A stretch of 9,872 nt of DNA from Candidatus Sumerlaeota bacterium. Its GTDB lineage: Bacteria > Sumerlaeota > Sumerlaeia > MWCT01 > JAGHBZ01. Under the pieces are notes generated by a model. The model had not been told where the DNA came from and made no database searches. It saw only the letters and a list, made by a program, of their open reading frames with translations. The DNA lies in the NCBI GenBank assembly GCA_021160705.1, contig JAGHBZ010000157.1:1-9872 (forward strand). The letters are read 5' to 3'. Below, in pieces: positions 1 through 7,098 of this stretch (within the stretch, counting starts at the first letter, position 1; each line of letters opens with the position of its first letter). A program made the position numbers and the translations under genes.

Positions 1-26
1 ATAATATGCCTCCTATTTAAAACAAT

Positions 27-45
27 TTCAGGTGCAACGCCTGAA
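27..45. repeat. Small inverted repeat, possible weak terminator
   Basis: TTCAGG (27-32) and CCTGAA (40-45) are perfectly complementary around a 7-nt loop, and a G-U pair (33/39) can extend the stem. The right arm is followed by TTTCTG, a poor T-tract. It could end a transcript from a gene left of the window, but the stem is short and chance is not excluded. Confidence 0.25.
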
Positions 46-324
46 TTTCTGTTGCTTCCTGACTCCTGAGAATCTGACATTTTCTTTTATAAAAAAATAA
101 CCAAGTCGTGAAATCAGCTGGTAAATGAGCTAAATAAACAAACCACTTTGTCCTTTTGCAAAAAATCTATTTCAATTAACAATATAGATTTGTTATCGGT
201 AGAGCCCTGATTTAACTTTACATTAAAATCTTTACCTCAGTCCTTGATGATTAAAGAAAATATCTCATTATGACCAGGATGTTTTTCTGAAATTTGATTA
301 TGGAAAAAGGAGAGGGATTGAAAC

Positions 325-350
325 GGAATTATTATAGGGAATTATTATAG
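325..350. repeat. Perfect 13-bp tandem duplication
   Basis: The 13-mer GGAATTATTATAG is present twice head to tail, at 325-337 and 338-350, with no mismatch. The repeat is seen directly. Replication slippage is a likely origin; no function is evident. Confidence 0.9.
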
Positions 351-371
351 TGCGAGTTGCTAAGAAAAATT

Positions 372-399
372 ATATTCCAGATTGAATATTCCAGATTGA
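372..399. repeat. Perfect 14-bp tandem duplication
   Basis: The 14-mer ATATTCCAGATTGA is present twice head to tail, at 372-385 and 386-399, with no mismatch. It lies 21 nt after the 13-bp duplication and about 50 bp upstream of the candidate -35 element of the importer operon, so it could alter the spacing of upstream regulatory sites. Function is unknown. Confidence 0.9.
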
Positions 400-449
400 T
401 GTTGGCATTCCATCGGCGCTCCTGAAATTAAGTAAAAGATGAATTCAGC

Positions 450-478
450 TTGAGAGATTGGTAGGGGAGGCTTATAAT
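450..478 (+). promoter_or_regulatory. Candidate sigma-70 promoter of the importer operon
   Basis: TTGAGA (450-455) and TATAAT (473-478) are separated by exactly 17 bp, one base short of a full consensus -35 and a perfect -10 hexamer. Transcription would begin near 485, giving a leader of about 150 nt before the binding-protein gene at 633. It is the best promoter match I found in the region upstream of the operon. The assignment rests on sequence alone. Confidence 0.62.
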
Positions 479-493
479 CAGTTTTGTTCTGAA

Positions 494-507
494 ATCTGAT
501 ATCTGAT
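494..507. repeat. 7-bp tandem duplication just after the predicted transcription start
   Basis: ATCTGAT occurs twice head to tail at 494-500 and 501-507, about 10-20 nt downstream of the predicted start. It could be part of a repressor site because of its position, or simply a third slippage product in the same region. No palindrome strong enough to name an operator was found. Confidence 0.6.
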
Positions 508-545
508 ATTACCTTGAGTTCAAGCGTTTAATTAATCAGGCGTTT

Positions 546-566
546 TTCTTTCGGGGAGAGAAAGAG
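546..566 (+). promoter_or_regulatory. Small leader hairpin
   Basis: TCTTTC (547-552) pairs with GAAAGA (560-565) around the 7-nt loop GGGGAGA, with one more T-G pair at 546/566. It lies in the predicted transcript leader, about 65 nt before the first start codon. There is no following T-run, so it is not a terminator. The purine-rich loop resembles a Shine-Dalgarno sequence but has no start codon after it. Role unknown. Confidence 0.3.
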
Positions 567-632
567 GTTTGCATAACCTTGCTCGGTATTTGAGTTATTT
601 GCCATATCAAAACCACTGCGGGAGGTATTATT

Positions 633-1913
633 ATGCGTTGGCTGGTTGTGGTATTTATTGGTCTTTGTTTGGTGCTTATTATAGGATGTGCTAAAAAAGA
701 GACAGAGCTGGTCTTTGCGGTGGGTGGTGCTCCTAACGAAGTAGACTACTGGGAAACGCTCATACGTGAATTTGAAGCCAGAACCAACTATAAAGTAAAA
801 CTCTTACGCCAGCCAACGGATACTGACCAGCGACGACAAACCCTTGTGATTTCACTCAAGGCAAAGAAAAGCAACCCGGATGTCTTCCTGATGGACGTTG
901 CGTGGGTGGCACAATTTGCCGCCTCTGGATGGCTGTTGCCTCTTGACGAGCTGGTTAAAAGAGACAATTTTGATATGAGTGCATTGTTCACGCCTGTAAT
1001 CCGCCAGGTTGACATTTACAAAGGCGAGAATATCATTGCGTTCCCGGTATATATTGATTGTGGACTGCTATATTATCGTAAAGACCTGCTTGCCCGTTAC
1101 AGGGAGCCTGTGCCTGAGACCTGGGAAGAAGCGTTATCATCTGCTGAAAAGATACAAAAAGCAGAAAGGAAAAATAATCCACAGTTCTATGGGTTCGTGT
1201 GGCAGGGTGCTCAGTATGAAGGGCTGGTATGCAATCTTGTGGAGTTTATCACCGCATTTGGCGGCAGGATTGTAGACGAAAAAGGTGCTATTACCCTCAA
1301 TCGCCCGGAAAACGTCAAAGCAGTGCAATTTATGAAAGATTTAATCCATACCTATAAGGTCTCGCCACCCAACACATTTACCGAAATGAAAGAAGAAGAG
1401 GTTCGTATGTTCTTTGAGAATGGCAATGCACTGTTTGAGAGAAATTGGCCCTATGCCTGGAAACTTCACGAAAGCGAGCAGTCGCCAGTAAAGGGGAAAG
1501 TGGGTATTACCGTGTTGCCAAAGGCGGAGGGTGGCAGACATAGCGCCGCTCTTGGCGGATGGCATATTGGCATATCACGATATTCTGATAACCAGGAGCA
1601 GGCGTGGGAACTTGTGAGGTTCATCCTGTCCTATGATGTGCAGAAAAAACTTGCTCTGAACTTGGGCTGGAATCCCGGTAGAAAAGACATCTATGATGAC
1701 CCGGAAGTCAAACAGAAAATCCCACACGTAGGAGTGCTTAAGAGAGCGTTTCAAAATACGGTGGCAAGACCCCCTGTGCCTTCTTACACCCAACTCTCTG
1801 AAATCATCCAGAAGTATGTAAATTCTGCAATTGCTGGCAAAATACCACCTTCTACTGCACTTCAGCAGGCTCAAAAACAGATAGAATCCACCCTGAAGGC
1901 GTACAATGAATAA
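633..1913 (+). CDS. malE: Trehalose/maltose ABC transporter solute-binding lipoprotein
   Basis: This 426-residue protein captures the sugar outside the membrane and delivers it to the MalF/MalG permease. Residues 1-19 form a lipoprotein signal (hydrophobic stretch ending IIGC, lipid-anchor Cys19). The rest is a family 1 extracellular solute-binding fold. Blocks VGGAPNEVDYW (30-40), DVFLMDVAW (83-91), GLLYYRKDLL (144-153), GFVWQGAQYEGLVC (187-200), FERNWPYAW (268-276), LGGWHIGIS (307-315) and NLGWNPGR (343-350) match, as I recall it, the Thermococcus litoralis/Pyrococcus trehalose/maltose-binding protein nearly word for word; the Tyr/Trp-rich blocks include sugar-stacking residues in that structure. 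The start is firm: GGAGG at 621-625 lies 7 nt before ATG. It is first in a four-gene operon and overlaps malF by 8 nt. Trehalose and maltose are both plausible ligands; the neighbouring trehalose enzymes favour trehalose. Confidence 0.93.
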   Translation: MRWLVVVFIGLCLVLIIGCAKKETELVFAVGGAPNEVDYWETLIREFEARTNYKVKLLRQPTDTDQRRQTLVISLKAKKSNPDVFLMDVAWVAQFAASGWLLPLDELVKRDNFDMSALFTPVIRQVDIYKGENIIAFPVYIDCGLLYYRKDLLARYREPVPETWEEALSSAEKIQKAERKNNPQFYGFVWQGAQYEGLVCNLVEFITAFGGRIVDEKGAITLNRPENVKAVQFMKDLIHTYKVSPPNTFTEMKEEEVRMFFENGNALFERNWPYAWKLHESEQSPVKGKVGITVLPKAEGGRHSAALGGWHIGISRYSDNQEQAWELVRFILSYDVQKKLALNLGWNPGRKDIYDDPEVKQKIPHVGVLKRAFQNTVARPPVPSYTQLSEIIQKYVNSAIAGKIPPSTALQQAQKQIESTLKAYNE

Positions 1914-2769
1914 AGACTTTAGAGATACTATTATTTTTTTATCTCCTCTTCTTCTTTTCGTCTCACTGTTTATGTTGTTTCCTGTTTTAGGGACGTTCTG
2001 GCTCAGTCTGTGGCGAGATGTTGCGTTCCTGCCCAGGAAGTTTGTCGGGTTAGCAAATTATCTCCGCCTGTTCAAAGACACTCAGTTCTGGCAATCAATG
2101 ATATTTACACTGATTTTCTCGCTCATTTCCGTAGCAATTGAAATGGTGCTTGGTATCATCGTTGCCCTTGTGATAAACGAACGTTTTCATCTCAGGGGTG
2201 CTATACGAGGTATCTCGCTTCTTCCCTGGGCAATTCCCGCTATTATTGGTGCACGAATCTGGCAATTAATCTATCGCTATGATTACGGACTTGCCAATTA
2301 TCTACTGGGGTCAGTCTCCGGGGTTTCTATCAACTGGCTTGGGACTTCAGGAGGTGCAATGTTCTCGCTGATACTCGCAGACGTCTGGCGCACTACACCA
2401 TTTGTCGCCATCATTATCCTGGCAGGGCTTCAGTCTGTGCCTGAGGAGTTATATAAACAGGCTCGGGTGGATGGCGCAAATCTATTTCAGCGATTCGTAA
2501 AAGTTACACTGCCTTCTATCAAACCGGTGGTCATAGTGGCTCTTCTCTTCCGAACAATAGACGCCCTCAGGGTATTTGACATCATCTATGTGATTACCGG
2601 CGGTGGACCCGGAGGAGCGACGACTTCACTTTCACTGCATAGCTATAAATATTTCTTACTGGGTGATTTCGGGTATGGTTCAACTATCTCATTTGTGCTT
2701 TTTATCATTGCGTTTGCCCTTGCGCTACTTTATATCAGGCTCGGCAGATTCAGGGAAATCGCACTATGA
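1906..2769 (+). CDS. malF: Trehalose/maltose ABC transporter permease, MalF type
   Basis: This 287-residue inner-membrane protein forms half of the sugar channel. Hydrophobic segments lie at about 10-33, 66-91, 104-121, 151-177, 204-218 and 259-277, as expected for the six-helix core of this family. The cytoplasmic coupling (EAA) loop is at 180-203 (ELYKQARVDGA followed by FVKVTLP), which docks on the ATPase. A GGGPGGAT motif follows at 232-239, typical of MalF-type subunits. It lacks the large periplasmic insertion of E. coli MalF, as do most homologues in thermophiles and Gram-positives. The ATG overlaps the end of malE in ATGAATAA, and GAAGG at 1895-1899 lies 6 nt upstream. Translation is probably coupled to malE and malG. 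Confidence 0.92.
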   Translation: MNKDFRDTIIFLSPLLLFVSLFMLFPVLGTFWLSLWRDVAFLPRKFVGLANYLRLFKDTQFWQSMIFTLIFSLISVAIEMVLGIIVALVINERFHLRGAIRGISLLPWAIPAIIGARIWQLIYRYDYGLANYLLGSVSGVSINWLGTSGGAMFSLILADVWRTTPFVAIIILAGLQSVPEELYKQARVDGANLFQRFVKVTLPSIKPVVIVALLFRTIDALRVFDIIYVITGGGPGGATTSLSLHSYKYFLLGDFGYGSTISFVLFIIAFALALLYIRLGRFREIAL

Positions 2770-3593
2770 ACGAGGAACAAATAAAAAAATTACTGTTAGC
2801 CGTAGGGATAGTGTTCATAGTTGTGTTTTTTCTGTTCCCATTCGGCTGGATGGTTATAGTCTCTTTCTCAGCATCACCAGATTTCCTGATTAAAGGAAAC
2901 CTCTCGTTCACTCTAAGTAACTATAAAGATATTCTCAGTATCAGGAGTCTTCATTTTCTCAATTACCTGAAAAACAGTCTAATTATCTCAGGGATAGCGG
3001 CGCTTTCAAGTGCGCTCATCGGTGCTCTGGCAGCCTATGCAATTTCTCGGTTCAAGTTCGCTGGAAAGATGCTCATTGTGCTGGGTGTGCTTGCTTTATC
3101 AATGTTTCCGCAAATCAGTATTGTGGGTTATCTATATAAGTTTATGACACGCCTGAGGTTGATAAATACATACTCTGCCCTTATTTTTCCGTATATAGCG
3201 TATAGTCTTCCGCTTGCTTTATGGATACTATTGAGTTATTTTTCCCGAATACCCCTGGAGATAGACAGGGCTGCACAGGTGGATGGGGCGTCAAGGCTTC
3301 AGATACTTCGTAAAGTCATTCTACCGATTGCACTGCCGGGATTTGTCTCAGCAGTGTTACTTCTTTTTATGTTCTCTTTTAATGAATTTCTGTTTGCATT
3401 GATGTTGACCACTGACTTCAGGGCACGAACCGTGCCTGTGGGTATTGCGCTTTTTCAGGGGCTTCATGGAGAGATACCCTGGGGATATATTATGTCGGCA
3501 TCAGTGGTCTCCACTATACCGGTGATTCTCATTGCACTCCTTGCGCAGAGATATATTATTCAGGGACTCACGGGAGGAGCGGTAAAAGAATGA
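2766..3593 (+). CDS. malG: Trehalose/maltose ABC transporter permease, MalG type
   Basis: This 275-residue second membrane subunit pairs with the MalF-type permease. Hydrophobic segments lie at about 10-34, 70-94, 102-125, 137-158, 189-214 and 243-260. The EAA loop is at 165-189 (EIDRAAQVDGAS then ILRKVILPIA). The C-terminal tail RYIIQGLTGGAVKE (262-275) is characteristic of MalG-type subunits, whose tail reaches into the ATPase dimer. The start lies in an ATGA overlap with malF, with AGGGA at 2752-2756 nine nt upstream. The stop overlaps the malK start in the same way. Family and role are secure; the exact sugar rests on the neighbouring genes. Confidence 0.93.
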   Translation: MNEEQIKKLLLAVGIVFIVVFFLFPFGWMVIVSFSASPDFLIKGNLSFTLSNYKDILSIRSLHFLNYLKNSLIISGIAALSSALIGALAAYAISRFKFAGKMLIVLGVLALSMFPQISIVGYLYKFMTRLRLINTYSALIFPYIAYSLPLALWILLSYFSRIPLEIDRAAQVDGASRLQILRKVILPIALPGFVSAVLLLFMFSFNEFLFALMLTTDFRARTVPVGIALFQGLHGEIPWGYIMSASVVSTIPVILIALLAQRYIIQGLTGGAVKE

Positions 3594-4717
3594 GTGCCTC
3601 CACACTCCGAATCATAGGGTTGAGCAAAGAGTTTCGCACATTACGGCGGTATGTGGTTGCTTTGCGAGACATCAATCTTACAATTCGGGAAGGTGAGTTT
3701 TTTGTGGTACTTGGTCCAAGTGGATGCGGAAAGTCTACCTTGCTCAATATTCTCGCTGGATTGGAAAAACCCACTGAGGGCGAAATATGGTTTGGCGAGA
3801 CACTCGTGGCAGATGCTAAACAGAAACGTTCCCTGACTCCAAAAGAACGAAACGTGGCAATGGTGTTTCAATCCTATGCACTCTATCCACACCTGAATGT
3901 GTTTGAAAACATCGCATTCCCTTTGAGGATAGCAAAAAGACCAAAAGAAGAAATCAAGAAAGGTGTCCTTGAGGTTGCACGTTTACTCGCTATTGAGAAT
4001 CTGCTGAGTGCAAAACCAAAAGAGTTAAGTGGTGGGCAAAGACAACGTGTAGCTATTGCGCGTGCAATCATACGTCATCCCTCAGTTTTTCTTCTTGACG
4101 AACCACTCTCTAATCTCGATGCCCAGCTCCGGGTCAGATTGAGAGAAGAACTCAAGAATCTGCAACGCTCACTTGGAGTGACCACTGTGTACGTGACCCA
4201 TGACCAGGCTGAAGCAATGACACTCGGCGACAGAATTGCAATCATTAATCAGGGAATTTTGCAACAAGTCGGTGACCCTATGGGAGTATATAGACATCCT
4301 ACCAACACATTTGTTGCCCGATTTATGGGCACTCCGCCAATGAATCTTTTAAAGGCTAAAGTTCTTGAACAATCGGGTAAGGTTTATGTAAAAATAGAGA
4401 CAATGACTCTGAAACTTGATGAAACAACATCCAGGTCTTTGTCTGCATTAAAATCATCAGACGTGATTGTGGGCATTAGACCAGAAGATATTAAGCTCGC
4501 AGAACAAGCATCGTCCGCCAGGATGTTTGCCGCGAGTGTTCGGTTTGTCGAGCGACTTGGGGCAGATTTTATCCTTTATGTCAGCATTGGTAACAATAAA
4601 GTGCTTATTAAACTGCACGAAGACCCGGGAATTAAGGAAGGTGACAAAATTACCTTCTCCATAGACACGGCAAAGGTACATATTTTTGACCTTAATGGAC
4701 GAAACATACGGAAATAA
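3590..4717 (+). CDS. malK: Sugar ABC transporter ATP-binding protein, MalK/MsmK/UgpC type
   Basis: This 375-residue cytoplasmic ATPase powers the importer as a homodimer. All nucleotide-binding motifs are intact: Walker A GPSGCGKST (42-50), Q-loop Gln94 in MVFQSYALYPH, signature LSGGQRQ (146-152), Walker B VFLLDEP (166-172), D-loop SNLD (174-177) and switch His204 in VTHDQ. The C-terminal third (about 240-375) is the TOBE/OB regulatory region with GIRPEDI at 295-301, standard for the CUT1 sugar importer family. Length is normal. The ATG overlaps the malG stop by 4 nt and the purine-rich GGGAGGAG (3572-3579) lies upstream. In thermococcal operons malK stands apart after treT and trmB; here it directly follows malG. 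Such ATPases can serve more than one importer. Confidence 0.94.
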   Translation: MSASTLRIIGLSKEFRTLRRYVVALRDINLTIREGEFFVVLGPSGCGKSTLLNILAGLEKPTEGEIWFGETLVADAKQKRSLTPKERNVAMVFQSYALYPHLNVFENIAFPLRIAKRPKEEIKKGVLEVARLLAIENLLSAKPKELSGGQRQRVAIARAIIRHPSVFLLDEPLSNLDAQLRVRLREELKNLQRSLGVTTVYVTHDQAEAMTLGDRIAIINQGILQQVGDPMGVYRHPTNTFVARFMGTPPMNLLKAKVLEQSGKVYVKIETMTLKLDETTSRSLSALKSSDVIVGIRPEDIKLAEQASSARMFAASVRFVERLGADFILYVSIGNNKVLIKLHEDPGIKEGDKITFSIDTAKVHIFDLNGRNIRK

Positions 4718-4771
4718 AACGAGACATCTCTTACTTGCTACGGTCAAAATTGAGAGGCGAACTCCAATGTG

Positions 4772-4837
4772 GTGAGGTAGGCTAAAGAGCAGATGAACAA
4801 CGATAAACTCAATGATAAATTTTTTGTTTAGCCTCAC
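4772..4837 (+). promoter_or_regulatory. Bulged inverted repeat in the malK-otsAB gap
   Basis: The right arm TTTAGCCTCAC (4827-4837) is fully complementary to the left arm GTGAGG...CTAAA within 4772-4786, except for a 4-nt bulge that can migrate because the left arm carries GG twice. The loop is 40 nt and contains a run of six T's directly before the right arm region and a 12-codon reading frame (ATG 4793 to TAG 4831, MNNDKLNDKFFV). The pairing could be a leader RNA structure controlling otsAB, or a remnant. No canonical terminator was found after malK. Confidence 0.4.
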
Positions 4838-4840
4838 GGG

Positions 4841-4852
4841 TTACAATTGTAA
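4841..4852. promoter_or_regulatory. Perfect 12-bp palindrome upstream of otsAB, candidate operator
   Basis: TTACAATTGTAA is a perfect palindrome, 35 nt before the preferred otsAB start. It contains TACAAT (4842-4847), one mismatch from a -10 hexamer, though no good -35 element stands at the right distance. A dimeric repressor bound here would block such a promoter. The palindrome is seen directly; operator function is inferred. Confidence 0.4.
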
Positions 4853-4887
4853 GTGGATGTAAAAAGGAATAATGAGGCTTGGTTCGT

Positions 4888-7098
4888 ATGAACAGGCTAT
4901 TATTGGTCTCAAATAGATTACCTGTCTCTATTGAGAAGAGAAAAGGGGAGTACCAGTTTCGCCAGAGTGTTGGTGGGCTGGCTACTGGACTGCGTTCTGT
5001 TTGCCATTCCTATAAAACCACCTGGGTCGGATGGTGTGGTTTTCCCCGCGACAAACTTGATGCAAAAACTATCAGGGAAATTGAACTCCGACTTATGACC
5101 GAAGTGGACAGTTTCCCTATGTTCTTATACAAAAAAGACATTAAACGATATTATCACGGTTTTTCTAACAGAACTATCTGGCCATTATTCCACTATTTTA
5201 CCGATTATGTTGTCTATGACAATGAGTTGTGGGAATCGTACGTTAAGATTAACAACGAATTTTGTGATACTGTTGTGAAGATTGCAGATGAAGATGACGT
5301 CATCTGGGTTCACGATTATCATCTGATGCTCCTGCCCCGGCTTCTAAGAGAACGATTGCCGGATATCCCTATAGGTTTTTTCCTTCATATTCCATTTCCT
5401 TCTTTTGAGATATTCCGACTCCTGCCCTGGCGAAAAGAGCTCTTAAAAGGGCTATTGGGTGCTGACCTAATTGGGTTTCATACTTATGATTACGTCCGAC
5501 ACTTCTTAAGCAGTGTCAGGCGACTGCTGGGCTACGAACATACCTTTGGACAGGTCTCGGCGGGGAATCGTATAGTAAAGGTGGATGCCTTCCCAATGGG
5601 TATAGACTACGAACGGTTTGCGAATGCTATGGAGGAGCCCGAGACCCGCCGCGAAGTCTCTCGTCTCCTTAAAAAGAAAGGCAATCGTAAGATTATTCTA
5701 TCCGTGGATAGACTGGATTATACAAAAGGTATCCTCCAGAGATTGGAGAGTTTTGACCTGTTTCTGGATAAATATCCTGAATATAAAGAAAAAGTTACCC
5801 TTATTATGATTGCCGTCCCCTCGCGAACAGGTGTGGACACCTATTTTCAACTCAAAAAGAAAGTTGACGAACTTGTAGGGAGAATCAACGGCAAACATGG
5901 TATCATTGGCTGGATTCCTGTCTGGTATCTTTATCGTTCTTTACCGATTCAGATTCTTACAGCTTTTTATTACATTGCGGATGTTGCGCTGGTGACTCCA
6001 TTGAGGGACGGTATGAATCTTATATCCAAGGAATTTATCGCGACAAAATCCGATACCCCGGGCGTGTTAATCCTCAGTGAGATGGCGGGTGCGTCTGCTG
6101 AGCTGGGTGAGGCGCTCATCGTCAATCCTAACAATAAGGAAGCAGTTGCCGATAAGATTAAGGAAGCCCTGGAGCTCTCACCTGAGGAGCAAATGGCTCG
6201 AAATAGAGAAATGCAAAAGAGATTGCGTCGGTATAATGTAGTGCAGTGGTCACAGGATTTTATGGAACGGCTGAGTGCGTTTAAAAAGCTTCAGGCTAAA
6301 TTGCTGGAGCGGAAACTCTCGCTGGAGGTCAAGAAGCGGATAATCAATGATTATCAAAAAAGCACCAGCCGTCTCTTGCTACTGGATTATGATGGAACAC
6401 TTATAACTTTTGCAGAGCGACCCGAAAAGGCACAGCCTGATTATGAATTGCTCAAGCAGATTGACGCATTGGCACGAAACCCGCATAATGAGGTGGTTCT
6501 CATAAGTGGTCGTGATAAAGAGACCCTGGATAGATGGTTCGGCTCGCTTAATGTGGGGCTAATTGCTGAACACGGTGTATGGTATAAAGAGCGAGGAGCA
6601 GAGTGGACGACCCTGGAGCCAATGCGAAGCGACTGGAAAGATGAGATTCGTCCAATACTGCAACTCTATGTTGACAGGACGCCCGGCTCGTTCCTTGAAG
6701 AAAAAGATTTCTCACTCGTATGGCATTATCGCAGAACCCTGCCAGACCTCGCTGAAGTCAGGGTCAGGGAACTCAAGGACGCTCTTATTAACCTTACCGA
6801 GAATCTGAACCTCGGAGTCCTTGAGGGAAACAAAGTGATAGAGATTAAGAGCCCTGGTATTACTAAAGGAGTAGCTTCGCTCAGATGGATTTCAAAGAAA
6901 GAATGGGATTTCATCCTTGCGGTCGGCGATGACCTGACTGATGAGGATATGTTTCGAGCGCTCCCTGAGGGTGCATATTCTATCAAGGTCGGGCTGAGTC
7001 CGTCGCAGGCGAAGTATACCGCTGAGTCTGTCGGGGAAGTTAGATTATTATTGAAAGAACTGGAAAGGGAAGATTATGCATTGTCTGGAGGATTATAG
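4888..7098 (+). CDS. otsAB: Fused trehalose-6-phosphate synthase / trehalose-6-phosphate phosphatase
   Basis: This 736-residue cytosolic enzyme makes trehalose in two steps: NDP-glucose plus glucose-6-phosphate to trehalose-6-phosphate, then dephosphorylation. Residues 1 to about 465 are the GT20 synthase: SNRLPV (8-13), GGLATGL (29-35), YYHGFSNRTIWPLFHY (88-103), WVHDYHLM (140-147), HIPFPS (167-172), DRLDYTKG (274-281), RDGMNLISKEF (373-383). Residues about 490-730 are the HAD-type phosphatase: nucleophile loop DYDGT (500-504), SGR (540-542), AEHGVWY (560-566) and the acidic GDDLTDEDMF (680-689). All key motifs are intact in both halves, so both activities are expected. The frame could also begin at TTG 4879 with AAGGA 10 nt upstream; ATG 4888, with GAGG 10 nt upstream, is preferred because OtsA proteins usually begin right before the LLLVSNRLP block. 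It overlaps treT by 23 nt. The nucleotide donor (UDP, GDP or ADP-glucose) cannot be read from sequence. Confidence 0.95.
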   Translation: MNRLLLVSNRLPVSIEKRKGEYQFRQSVGGLATGLRSVCHSYKTTWVGWCGFPRDKLDAKTIREIELRLMTEVDSFPMFLYKKDIKRYYHGFSNRTIWPLFHYFTDYVVYDNELWESYVKINNEFCDTVVKIADEDDVIWVHDYHLMLLPRLLRERLPDIPIGFFLHIPFPSFEIFRLLPWRKELLKGLLGADLIGFHTYDYVRHFLSSVRRLLGYEHTFGQVSAGNRIVKVDAFPMGIDYERFANAMEEPETRREVSRLLKKKGNRKIILSVDRLDYTKGILQRLESFDLFLDKYPEYKEKVTLIMIAVPSRTGVDTYFQLKKKVDELVGRINGKHGIIGWIPVWYLYRSLPIQILTAFYYIADVALVTPLRDGMNLISKEFIATKSDTPGVLILSEMAGASAELGEALIVNPNNKEAVADKIKEALELSPEEQMARNREMQKRLRRYNVVQWSQDFMERLSAFKKLQAKLLERKLSLEVKKRIINDYQKSTSRLLLLDYDGTLITFAERPEKAQPDYELLKQIDALARNPHNEVVLISGRDKETLDRWFGSLNVGLIAEHGVWYKERGAEWTTLEPMRSDWKDEIRPILQLYVDRTPGSFLEEKDFSLVWHYRRTLPDLAEVRVRELKDALINLTENLNLGVLEGNKVIEIKSPGITKGVASLRWISKKEWDFILAVGDDLTDEDMFRALPEGAYSIKVGLSPSQAKYTAESVGEVRLLLKELEREDYALSGGL

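Larger units (their letters stand above)
1..632. other. AT-rich gene-free region upstream of the sugar importer operon
   Basis: No open frame with coding character and a ribosome binding site was found on either strand, and stops are dense in all frames. The stretch is clearly richer in A+T than the genes that follow. It holds a small hairpin near its left end, three perfect short tandem duplications, a strong sigma-70-like promoter at 450-478 and the leader of the importer operon. It may also contain the 3' flank of a gene lying to the left of the window, but no gene end could be identified. Confidence 0.6.

Noticed and set aside
311..324. GGATTGAAAC at 315-324 resembles the conserved 3' end of many type I/III CRISPR repeats.
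   Set aside because: It occurs once, with no second copy at repeat-like spacing on either side and no cas gene in the window; a 10-nt match in AT-rich DNA is weak evidence for even a solitary repeat.
36..544. A 9-bp inverted repeat (AACGCCTGA at 36-44, TCAGGCGTT at 536-544) could be read as the ends of a small mobile element.
   Set aside because: A match of this length is expected about once by chance in a region this size, there is no transposase or target duplication, and the arms do not extend.
4457..4837. Minus-strand open frame of 126 codons opposite the 3' end of malK.
   Set aside because: It lies antisense to the conserved TOBE region, has no recognisable family features, and is explained as a shadow of the malK frame.
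4879..4887. TTG at 4879 as the otsAB start (three residues longer).
   Set aside because: An AAGGA site supports it about equally, but ATG is the commoner start and places the N terminus where OtsA proteins usually begin; the difference does not affect the domain.
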